From positions 1 through 12,266 of the forward strand of contig DASSNT010000059.1 of NCBI GenBank assembly GCA_035701285.1: DNA of 12,266 nucleotides, given 5' to 3'. Below, one piece after another: positions 4,801-12,094 of the stretch. The stretch's first letter is position 1; each line of letters opens with the position of its first letter. The notes under the pieces are model-generated. The model was not told the origin of the DNA, did not search any database, and was given only the letters and a program-made list of their open reading frames with translations. This DNA comes from DASSBR01 sp035701285. GTDB lineage: Bacteria > Pseudomonadota > Gammaproteobacteria > Natronospirales > DASSBR01. The translations under genes were made by a program, and so were the position numbers.

Positions 4801-7059
4801 ATGAGCGCCACCCAAAAAGCCGCCGCGCGCGCCATCAACCGCGCGGAAATCGTCGACAACAACTTCACCGCCTTCGTTCGGTCCTGGGACGAGGAACAAC
4901 CGCCGCGGCCGGCGCTCGACGCGCCCATCGCCGACGGCAGCCCGCTGACCGGCGGCGCGTTCCTCGAGCTGTTCGAGTCGCAACTGCTTTCCCGGCACCT
5001 CGACCTGATCGCGCGGGCGATGCGGCTGCGCAACGAGGGCTTCTACACCATCGGCAGCTCCGGCCACGAATGCAACGCCGCGATCGCACGCGTTGCCCGC
5101 CATACCGACCCGGCCTTTCTGCATTACCGCAGCGGCGGCTTCATGATGGAGCGCGCCCGCCACGTGCCGGGCATCGACCCCGTCTACGACACCGCGCTGT
5201 CGCTCGCGGCGAGCGCCGAAGACCCGATTTCCGGCGGCCGGCACAAAGTCTGGGGCAGCGTGCCTTTATGGGTGCCGCCGCAAACGAGTACCATCGCGAG
5301 CCACTTGCCCAAGGCGGTCGGCACCGCGATCGCGATCGCCCAATCCGATCGGCTGAAGGCAGGCCTGCCGGTGCCGGCGGACAGCATCGTCATCGCCAGC
5401 TTCGGCGATGCCAGCGCCAATCACAGCACTGCGCTCGGCGCATTCAACGCCGCGCAATGGACCGCCTACCAGAAACTGCCCGCGCCGGTGGTGTTCGTCT
5501 GCGAGGACAACGACACCGGCATTTCGGTCAGCACGCCCGCCGGCTGGATCGAAGCGAACTTCAAAACCCGGCCGGGGCTGAAATACTTTCAGGCCGACGG
5601 CCTCGACCTGGTCGATACCCATGCGGTCGCGCAGGAAGCAATCGACTGGTGCCGGGCGCATCGGGCGCCGGTGTTTCTGCACCTGCGCATGAAGCGGCTG
5701 CTCGGCCATGCCGGCACCGATTTCGAAACCGAATACCGCTCGGTCGAGGCGGTCGAGGCCATAGAGGCGCAGGACCCGCTGCTGATGAGTGCCGAGACGG
5801 CGCTGGAAACCGGCCTGTTGAAGCCCGGCGAAATTATCGAGCGATATGAAGCGGCCCGCGAGCGTGTTGCGGCGGCCGCCGCGAAAGCGGCCGGCCAGCC
5901 GAAACTCACCAGCGCAAAAGACGTGATGGCACCGCTCGCACCGTATCACCCGCACGAGGTCAACACCGAAGCAACGCGCAACGACTATAGCGACGTACGT
6001 AACACAACCTTCGCTGATCGCCTGCCGGAAAACGACCCGCCGCGCCATCTCGCGATCCAGATCAACCGCGCGCTCGCGGACCTGCTGGCGAAATATCCGG
6101 AAGCGACGATCTTCGGCGAGGACGTGGCGCAAAAAGGCGGCGTCTACACCGTCACCACCGGGCTGACGAAAACCTTCAAGTCGGCGCGGGTCTTCAACAC
6201 GCTGCTCGACGAACAGACCATTCTCGGCATGGCGCAGGGCGCTGCCTACATGGGCCTGCTGCCGATCCCGGAAATTCAGTATCTCGCCTATCTGCACAAC
6301 GCCTGCGACCAGATTCGCGGCGAAGCGGCGTCGATGCAATTTTTTTCCAACGACCAGTACCGCAACGGGATGGTAGCGCGCATCGCCTCGCTCGGCTATC
6401 AGAAAGGTTTCGGCGGCCATTTTCATAATGACAACAGCACGACCGCGCTGCGCGACATCCCCGGACTGATCGTAGCCTGCCCGAGCCGCGGCGACGATGC
6501 GGCGATGATGCTGCGCACCTGCACCGCACTCGCCAGGGTCGACGGCCGCGTGGTCGCTTTCCTCGAGCCGATCGCGCTCTACATGACCAAGGACCTGCAC
6601 CAGCCGAAGGACGGCAGCTGGCTGTTCGACTACCCGGCGCCCGACCGCGCCGTGCCGCTCGGCGAGGGGCGCGTTTACAATCCGCAGGCGAAAGACCTGC
6701 TGATCGTCACCTACGGCAATGGCGTCTATATGTCGTTGCGCGTCGCCAAACGCATTGAGGACGAAACCGGCAAAAAGGTTCGCGTGCTCGACCTGCGCTG
6801 GCTCAAACCGCTGAACGTCGAGCAGATCGCCCAACACGCGAACGATGTCGGCAAAGTGCTTGTCGTCGACGAAGGCCGCCGCACGGGCGGCATCGCCGAG
6901 GAAATCTTTACTGCGATCGACGAACATGCCGCGCCCGGCGTACAAAAGCGGCGTGTGGCCGGCGAAGACAGCTTTATTCCGCTCGCCGATGCGGCGAACC
7001 TGGTGCTGCCGTCGGAACCAGCCATCTTCACGGCTGCGGCGTCAATGATTACCGGCTGA
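4801..7059 (+). CDS. Fused E1 alpha-beta thiamine-diphosphate 2-oxoacid dehydrogenase
   Basis: The protein has 752 residues and joins two subunits normally encoded separately. Residues about 55-350 are E1-alpha: HYRSG (108-112) and the thiamine-diphosphate motif GDASAN (202-207) through CEDND (234-238), then RLLGHAGTD (299-307). Residues about 415-750 are E1-beta: IFGEDVAQKGGVY (437-449), NTLLDEQTILG (466-476) with the conserved Glu471, GGHFHNDNS (538-546) with a His in the catalytic position, VTYGNGV (636-642) and DEGRRTGGIAEEI (690-702). An Ala/Lys-rich linker lies between. The reaction is decarboxylation of a 2-oxoacid and transfer of the acyl group to a lipoyl E2; E2 and E3 are not in the window. 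It resembles branched-chain 2-oxoacid E1, but adjacency to gcdH makes 2-oxoadipate a candidate. No clear Shine-Dalgarno precedes ATG 4801, so expression may be weak or coupled to upstream translation. Confidence 0.87.
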   Translation: MSATQKAAARAINRAEIVDNNFTAFVRSWDEEQPPRPALDAPIADGSPLTGGAFLELFESQLLSRHLDLIARAMRLRNEGFYTIGSSGHECNAAIARVARHTDPAFLHYRSGGFMMERARHVPGIDPVYDTALSLAASAEDPISGGRHKVWGSVPLWVPPQTSTIASHLPKAVGTAIAIAQSDRLKAGLPVPADSIVIASFGDASANHSTALGAFNAAQWTAYQKLPAPVVFVCEDNDTGISVSTPAGWIEANFKTRPGLKYFQADGLDLVDTHAVAQEAIDWCRAHRAPVFLHLRMKRLLGHAGTDFETEYRSVEAVEAIEAQDPLLMSAETALETGLLKPGEIIERYEAARERVAAAAAKAAGQPKLTSAKDVMAPLAPYHPHEVNTEATRNDYSDVRNTTFADRLPENDPPRHLAIQINRALADLLAKYPEATIFGEDVAQKGGVYTVTTGLTKTFKSARVFNTLLDEQTILGMAQGAAYMGLLPIPEIQYLAYLHNACDQIRGEAASMQFFSNDQYRNGMVARIASLGYQKGFGGHFHNDNSTTALRDIPGLIVACPSRGDDAAMMLRTCTALARVDGRVVAFLEPIALYMTKDLHQPKDGSWLFDYPAPDRAVPLGEGRVYNPQAKDLLIVTYGNGVYMSLRVAKRIEDETGKKVRVLDLRWLKPLNVEQIAQHANDVGKVLVVDEGRRTGGIAEEIFTAIDEHAAPGVQKRRVAGEDSFIPLADAANLVLPSEPAIFTAAASMITG

Positions 7060-7076
7060 ACCGCAACGTTCCAATT

Positions 7077-7114
7077 CCCTCTCCCCCTTGGGAGGAGAGG
7101 GTTAGGGTGAGGGG
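7077..7114. repeat. C/G-rich hairpin repeat between convergent genes, possible bidirectional terminator
   Basis: CCCTCTCC-CCC and GGG-A-GGAGAGGG pair over 11 bp with a TT loop and one bulged A (7077-7101), followed by TTAGGGTGAGGGG. This sequence type is a common dispersed intergenic repeat in proteobacteria. It fills most of the 66-base gap between the convergent E1 and FAD-oxidoreductase genes, where a hairpin could end transcription from both sides, although neither side has a long U-tract. Confidence 0.65.
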
Positions 7115-7125
7115 CTATCCTCCTC

Positions 7126-8721
7126 TTACCGAATCCGCCGCCACCGGAAGTCGCGAATGATTTCCCGTGCCGCGTTATGCCCCGGCGCGCCGGTCACCCC
7201 GCCGCCTGGATGTGCACCCGACCCGCACATGTAAAGCCCGTTGATTGGCCCGCGATAGTCACCATGGCCGAGCACCGGCCGCGCGCTGAACAGCTGGTCC
7301 AGGCTCAGCGCGCCATGGAAAATGTCGCCGCCGACCAGGCCGAATTTCCGTTCCAGGTCGAGCGGTGACAGCGCCTGTCGTCCGAGTACGCTTGCCTTAA
7401 AGTTCGGCGCGTAATCGTTAACCGTCTCGATAATCCGGTCGGCCGCCACGTCGCGTTCTTCATCCCAGCTGCGCCCGTTCGGCAGCGCGTAGCGAAAATG
7501 CTGACAGAACAGGCTGGCAACGTGCTGACCCGGCGGCGCAAGTGTGTCGTCCAGGGTGCTCGGAATCACCATCTCGACCACCGGCTGAAGCGAGTAGCCC
7601 TCGTCAGATGCGTCACGCCAGGCGGCGTCCATGTACTTGAGCGACGGCGCGATGATGATGCCGGCGCTGTGCTGCGGCTGCTGCCCTTCCGGCAGGGCTG
7701 TGAAACGCGGCAGCTCCGATAGCGCGACGTTCATTCGAAATGTCGCCGACTCGCAGCGGTACTGGCGGATTCGTTCGGCGAAATCGGCGTCCAGTTCGTT
7801 CGTATCCAGCAGTTTCAGGTACAAGAGCTTCGGGTTGACATTCCCCACCACGACGCGCGCGCGGAACTCGCGGCCATCGACCAGCGTCACGCCGCCTGCG
7901 CGGCCATGCCGGACATCGACCCGCTCGACCGGCGCCCCCGTATGCACCTCGACGCCCAGCCGTCGCGCCTCCGCCGCCATCGCCTGTGTAATCGCGCCCA
8001 TGCCGCCGATGGCGTGGCCCCAGACACCCTGGCGGCCGTTCACCTCGCCGAACACGTGGTGCAGCAGCACGTAAGCCGAGCCGGGCGTATAGGGGCTGGC
8101 GAAATTGCCCACAATGGAGTCGAAGCCGAAGACCGCCTTGATCGGGTCGGACTCGAACCAGCCGTCGAGCAGTTCGCCGGCGCTTTTAGTGAACAGCGCC
8201 AGCACATCCCGGCGCGCGGCAATCGGCAGCTTTTCAAAGCGCCGCCCCAGCGACAATGCGCGCAGCAGATCCGCTATGCCGCCGCCGCTGTTCGGGGGCG
8301 TTTTGAGAATCTGCTCGCGCAACAGCCCGGCGACCGCGTCCAGCATCCTGCCGTAGCGCGGCAGCATCTCGGCGTCGCGGCCGGAAAAGCCTGCGACCGC
8401 GCGTTGATCGGCCTGCGCATCGCCGCTCAACGTCAGTGATCGCCCGTCGGGCAACGGCAGGAAATTGTTCGCCCGCCGCTCGACAATGCGCAGGCCGTGC
8501 TCGGCGAGGCGCAAGTCGCGAATGACCTTTGGGTTCAGGAGACTGACGGTATAGCTGGCGACCGAGTTGCGAAAGCCGGGATGGAATTCTTCGGTGACCG
8601 CCGCGCCGCCGACCACCCCGCGGCGCTCAAAGACGCCCACCTTGAGCCCTGAGCGGGCCAGGTAACACGCGCACGTGAGACCGTTATGGCCGCCGCCGAT
8701 GATGATGACATCGTAATCCAA
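7126..8721 (-). CDS. PYROXD2/phytoene-dehydrogenase-like FAD-dependent oxidoreductase
   Basis: The protein has 531 residues from a TTG start. It opens with an FAD-binding Rossmann motif (DYDVIIIGGGHNGL, with GGGHNG at 9-14 and Glu32 in VFERR closing the beta-alpha-beta unit), followed by GGAAVTEEFHPGFRNS. Near the C terminus it has GLYMCGSGAHPGGGVTGAPG (495-514), the signature of the CrtI/PYROXD2 group of flavin amine-oxidase-like proteins. Members desaturate or isomerise carotenoids, but the PYROXD2 branch has no settled substrate, so I assign only the family. No carotenoid genes are nearby. The frame stays open to 8844, but those 41 extra residues overlap the divergent receptor gene and precede the usual N terminus. 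TTG 8721 places the Rossmann strand at residue 3 and has GGGGA 9 bases upstream, so I prefer it. Confidence 0.85.
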   Translation of the reverse strand: MDYDVIIIGGGHNGLTCACYLARSGLKVGVFERRGVVGGAAVTEEFHPGFRNSVASYTVSLLNPKVIRDLRLAEHGLRIVERRANNFLPLPDGRSLTLSGDAQADQRAVAGFSGRDAEMLPRYGRMLDAVAGLLREQILKTPPNSGGGIADLLRALSLGRRFEKLPIAARRDVLALFTKSAGELLDGWFESDPIKAVFGFDSIVGNFASPYTPGSAYVLLHHVFGEVNGRQGVWGHAIGGMGAITQAMAAEARRLGVEVHTGAPVERVDVRHGRAGGVTLVDGREFRARVVVGNVNPKLLYLKLLDTNELDADFAERIRQYRCESATFRMNVALSELPRFTALPEGQQPQHSAGIIIAPSLKYMDAAWRDASDEGYSLQPVVEMVIPSTLDDTLAPPGQHVASLFCQHFRYALPNGRSWDEERDVAADRIIETVNDYAPNFKASVLGRQALSPLDLERKFGLVGGDIFHGALSLDQLFSARPVLGHGDYRGPINGLYMCGSGAHPGGGVTGAPGHNAAREIIRDFRWRRIR

Positions 8722-8835
8722 AGCGTCTATTCCCCGAATGCCGGACTGGAGGCGCCTATGATACCGGCTCCCGCCGGCGCATGAATTCCTGCTAATATCC
8801 ACGGCGCGGGTTCGCCAACACAAGGAAAAGGGACT
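8722..8835. other. Divergent promoter region of the FAD-oxidoreductase and receptor genes
   Basis: These 114 bases separate two divergent starts. They contain TAATAT (+ strand, just after CCTGC, about 40 bases before the receptor ATG) and TATCAT (- strand), which could serve as -10 boxes, but no convincing -35 partner is visible for either. The receptor ATG is preceded by AAGGAAAAGGGA. I see no clear palindromic operator or riboswitch. Confidence 0.35.
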
Positions 8836-11685
8836 ATGGCACATGAGAGGAGACCGCGTAACGCCGTCGGAATGGCGTTGACGATAGGATTATTGGCAGT
8901 CGGGGCCACCGGGGCGGCCTCAGCAGCAACCGAGCCGCCGACACAACTCGGCGAAATCTCGATTATCGGCAGCCCGGTGCAACCACCGGAGATCACCGGC
9001 GCGACGCCGATCCTCAAAATCGGCCAGGAAGAAATCGAGGCCACCGGCCTCCAATCCGTCGGCGAGATTCTTCAGCAATTGACGGTTGCCGGCTCGGCGA
9101 CCAACACCACCTTCAATTTTCGCGCCACCGGCGAGACCAACATCGACCTGCGCAACCTCGGCAGCGACCGCGTTCTGGTGCTGGTCAACGGCCGCCGCTG
9201 GGTTACCGGCCTCGACGGCAACGTCGATCTGAACGCGATTCCGCTGGCGATCATCGATCACATCGAAATCTACAAGGGCGGCGACTCGGCCCGCTTCGGT
9301 TCCGGCGCGATCGCCGGCGTCATTAACCTCGTCACGCGCAAGGATTTCACCGGCGCGCAGGCGAGCGCCTACTACGGCCAATATTTCGAAGACGGCCACC
9401 ACGACGGCCGAACAGAGGCGTTCAGCTTTACCCTCGGCGCGAGCTCGACCAAAGGCAATATCGTCTTCGGCGCGTCCTACTTCGACCAGGAGCCGATTTT
9501 CGGCGGCGACCGGGCCATCAGCGCGGTGCCGCGATTCGGCACCGGCATCACCCGGGGCAGCTCGACGACCGAGCAGGGCCGCTTCAAAATTATCAATCCC
9601 GCGACCGGCGAACTGATGGACCTGACGGTCCGGAACGGTCAGCCGGGAACCAGCCTCAGCGATTTCCGGCCATTCAACCCACTGACGGATCGCTACAACT
9701 TTGCCCCGGCCAACTACCTGCTGACGCCGTCGGAACGCACCGGCCTGTATGTGCAGGGCATCTACGAAGTTGCGCCGGCGGTGTTATTTCATTCGGCCGT
9801 GGTCTACAACAACCGCCAGTCGGAGCAGCGCGTCGGGCCATCGGAAATCAAGATCGGCGCCAATACGCCGTTCCCGCTGTCGATCTCGGCGGAGAACCCT
9901 TACAACCCGTTCGGCTACGACCTGGTCGCCACCGGCGAAAACCCGAATTTTCTGGAGTACAGCCGCCAGGTCAGCGAACCCGGCCCGCGCTACTTCAACG
10001 AAGATGTCGACACGTACCAGTTCAGCGGCGGCTTTGCCGGCCACTTCGGCAAGGAGGCCGACGCGATCGGCTGGGACCTGAGCTACATCTACAACCGCAA
10101 CGACATGGCGATCCTGGCACAAAACCTGCTGAACGCGGAGCGCATCGCACAGGCACTCGGGCCGGCTGACGAATGCGGACCCGGCAGCGCCCATCCGCGC
10201 TGCGTGCCGCTGAACCTGTTTGGCGGCCAGTACCAGGGCGGCACGATCACGCCGGCGATGCTCGACTACATCACCTACACCGGCCACCGCCGGATCATGA
10301 GCACGATGCACAGCTACACCGCCCATCTCGGCGGACCGATCGTCGACCTGCCCGCCGGCCCGCTGGCGTTCGCATTTGGCTACGAGCATCGCATCGAACA
10401 CGGCCGGGATATTCCCGACTCGGTCACCGCCGCCGGCAACTCGTTCGGCGATTTCGAATCCCCCGCCGAGGGCGGCTTCAGCGTCGACGCCGAATTCCTG
10501 GGGATCGAAGTACCGCTGCTCGCCGACCTGCCCGCGGCCGAGCAACTTAACGTTTCGCTGCAGGGGCGCCATGCGAATTTCGACACCTTCGGCACCGTCA
10601 ACGCCGAACGTGCCGGGCTGCACTGGCAACCTGCAGAGTCGTGGCTGGTGCGCGCGCACTGGTCAGAGGATTTTCGCGCCCCGACGATCCGCGAAATGTT
10701 TGGCGGCAGCAGTGTCGGCGCGCCGCCGCTCAACGATCCGTGCACGAACTACACAAATGCGACGCCTCCTGCTGTGGCAGCGGCATGCGGGGCGGCCGGC
10801 GTACCGGCCGGCTACGCACAGTCGGACCCGATGATTCGAACCGTCAGCGGCGCCAACCCCGATCTCGAGCCGGAAACCTCCTTCTCACGCGGTATCGGCG
10901 TGGTATTCGAACCGGACTGGCTGCGGGCGCTGCAGGTCAGCATCGACTACTGGCAAATTCAGGTAAACAATGCCATCGCACAGCTTGACCCCCAGCAGAT
11001 TCTGAACGGCTGCTATGTCGGTGGCGTGCGGGGGTACTGCGAACAAATCCAGCGCGCGCAAACCGGCGCGATCAAAAACATCGACAACCGCATGACCAAC
11101 GCCGGCAGCATTCTCACTGCCGGCTTCGACACCGGCGTGCGTTTCAACTTCCCCAAATCGGCTTTCGGCCAGTTCGCGCTCGACTGGCGGACGACGTGGC
11201 TGCGCCAGTTCAAGGAAACGCTGACACAATACACCGCCAGCGGCTCAGAGCCGATTGTCACCCGCCGAGCCGGCAGGGAATTCGGCGGCCCGGGCGGCTT
11301 CCCGCTGGTGCGCTCGAACCTGTACCTCGACTGGCGCCTGGGCGACTGGAGCGCGGATCTGCTGGTGCGCTACATCAGCGACATGAGCGAGACATGCAGC
11401 GACTCGTTCGACGGCACACCATTGAGCTTCACCAACCTGGGGTTGTGCGCCTACCCGAACGAAACCAACGAGAATCTGTCCCGCAACAAGCTCGGCGCCA
11501 CAACCTACTTCGACATCCGCGCGAGCTACGACTTCGACCTGATCAACTCGACGCTCTCATTCGGGGTGCGCAACCTGTTCGACCGCCAACCGCCGGTTTC
11601 CTACACCGCCAGCGGCAGCTTCGACCACACGATCTACCCGGTGCCGGGCAGGTTTCCATACGTAAGCGTAGAGGCGAGATTCTAG
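8836..11685 (+). CDS. TonB-dependent outer-membrane receptor
   Basis: The protein has 949 residues. A signal peptide covers about 1-30 (hydrophobic VGMALTIGLLAVGATG, cleavage after ASA). A TonB-box-like EISIIG (40-45) precedes a plug domain at about 55-168 with NIDLRNLGSDRVLVLVNGRR (102-121) and IEIYKGGDSARFGSGAIAGV (143-162). The remaining 780 residues are a 22-strand-type beta barrel ending GVRNLFDRQPPV and a terminal Phe (VEARF), the usual outer-membrane assembly signal. The barrel has closely spaced cysteine pairs at 636/651, 726/735 and 854/871 and another near 447/456, likely loop disulphides. Such receptors import siderophores, cobalamin, sugars or other large ligands with energy from TonB-ExbBD; the substrate is not readable here. 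No TonB, ABC transporter or sigma/anti-sigma pair is adjacent. It is transcribed divergently from the FAD-oxidoreductase gene. Confidence 0.95.
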   Translation: MAHERRPRNAVGMALTIGLLAVGATGAASAATEPPTQLGEISIIGSPVQPPEITGATPILKIGQEEIEATGLQSVGEILQQLTVAGSATNTTFNFRATGETNIDLRNLGSDRVLVLVNGRRWVTGLDGNVDLNAIPLAIIDHIEIYKGGDSARFGSGAIAGVINLVTRKDFTGAQASAYYGQYFEDGHHDGRTEAFSFTLGASSTKGNIVFGASYFDQEPIFGGDRAISAVPRFGTGITRGSSTTEQGRFKIINPATGELMDLTVRNGQPGTSLSDFRPFNPLTDRYNFAPANYLLTPSERTGLYVQGIYEVAPAVLFHSAVVYNNRQSEQRVGPSEIKIGANTPFPLSISAENPYNPFGYDLVATGENPNFLEYSRQVSEPGPRYFNEDVDTYQFSGGFAGHFGKEADAIGWDLSYIYNRNDMAILAQNLLNAERIAQALGPADECGPGSAHPRCVPLNLFGGQYQGGTITPAMLDYITYTGHRRIMSTMHSYTAHLGGPIVDLPAGPLAFAFGYEHRIEHGRDIPDSVTAAGNSFGDFESPAEGGFSVDAEFLGIEVPLLADLPAAEQLNVSLQGRHANFDTFGTVNAERAGLHWQPAESWLVRAHWSEDFRAPTIREMFGGSSVGAPPLNDPCTNYTNATPPAVAAACGAAGVPAGYAQSDPMIRTVSGANPDLEPETSFSRGIGVVFEPDWLRALQVSIDYWQIQVNNAIAQLDPQQILNGCYVGGVRGYCEQIQRAQTGAIKNIDNRMTNAGSILTAGFDTGVRFNFPKSAFGQFALDWRTTWLRQFKETLTQYTASGSEPIVTRRAGREFGGPGGFPLVRSNLYLDWRLGDWSADLLVRYISDMSETCSDSFDGTPLSFTNLGLCAYPNETNENLSRNKLGATTYFDIRASYDFDLINSTLSFGVRNLFDRQPPVSYTASGSFDHTIYPVPGRFPYVSVEARF

Positions 11686-11714
11686 TTCGTTCTCGCTCTT
11701 AGTCTTCTCTTAGC

Positions 11715-11729
11715 CGGCCACGACGGCCG
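11715..11729 (+). terminator. Weak terminator-like hairpin after the receptor gene
   Basis: CGGCC and GGCCG pair around ACGAC, followed by ACTCTTATT. The stem is only 5 bp and the T-run is interrupted, so this is a weak candidate; it lies 30 bases after the receptor stop codon. Confidence 0.3.
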
Positions 11730-11756
11730 ACTCTTATTCCCGCGATTTGAGCACAG

Positions 11757-11931
11757 CCGAAGATCGGGCTGAAAATGGGGGGTGAGGCGGACAAAGGCGA
11801 AGCATTGCTTCGCCCCGCCGAACGATCGCACAGGATGTGCGAGCGGGCAGGCGCACCAGGGAAGGTAGCTGCAGCGACGCTTGTTATCGCCGCGAGTTCT
11901 GTTCCGCCCCGATCTTCAGCCCGATCTTCGG
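11757..11931. repeat. 17-bp inverted repeat enclosing nested hairpins
   Basis: CCGAAGATCGGGCTGAA (11757-11773) and its exact reverse complement (11915-11931) bound a 175-base element. Inside are a two-part hairpin, GGCGG (11786-11790) with CCGCC (11815-11819) outside and GGCGAAGC (11796-11803) with GCTTCGCC (11807-11814) inside, and a second hairpin, TCGCACA (11826-11832) with TGTGCGA (11836-11842). Folded, this gives a multibranched shape closed by the 17-bp stem. No convincing coding frame runs through it. It could be a dispersed non-autonomous repeat or a structured RNA. Confidence 0.65.
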
Positions 11932-11934
11932 GAA

Positions 11935-11962
11935 GTCCAAAATGCAGGGATGCATTTTGGAC
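11935..11962. repeat. Perfect 12-bp hairpin
   Basis: GTCCAAAATGCA and TGCATTTTGGAC pair perfectly around a GGGA loop. It begins three bases after the preceding inverted repeat, suggesting one composite element. It has no following T-run and is not a classical terminator. Confidence 0.75.
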
Positions 11963-11985
11963 CAAGCTCCATGAGCAGTGGCTTT

Positions 11986-12036
11986 GGTTACTTTCCCCGT
12001 AAGGAAAGTAACCCGGCTGCCGGGCCGGAACCCGGC
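11986..12036. repeat. 11-bp hairpin followed by GC-rich hairpins
   Basis: GGTTACTTTCC (11986-11996) and GGAAAGTAACC (12003-12013) pair around CCGTAA, followed by GCCGGG (12019-12024) with CCCGGC (12031-12036), and by CCGCC/GGCGG at 12048-12060. A GGTTACTTT...AAAGTAACC hairpin is, from general knowledge, a recurrent intergenic element in Xanthomonadaceae-type genomes. It lies between the receptor gene and the convergent PEBP gene and could act as a 3'-end structure for either. Confidence 0.7.
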
Positions 12037-12094
12037 TTCCAATCAACCCGCCGAAGGCGGCACAAAACCGCGTGTTGAAATACGAGGAAGCCGA

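Noticed and set aside
5266..6945. A 559-residue - strand open frame opposite the fused E1 gene
   Set aside because: Shadow of a gene with clear thiamine-diphosphate motifs; no domain recognisable in the antisense product.
8722..8844. N-terminal extension of the FAD-oxidoreductase to 8844
   Set aside because: It would overlap the divergent receptor start and add 41 residues before a Rossmann strand that normally lies at the very N terminus.
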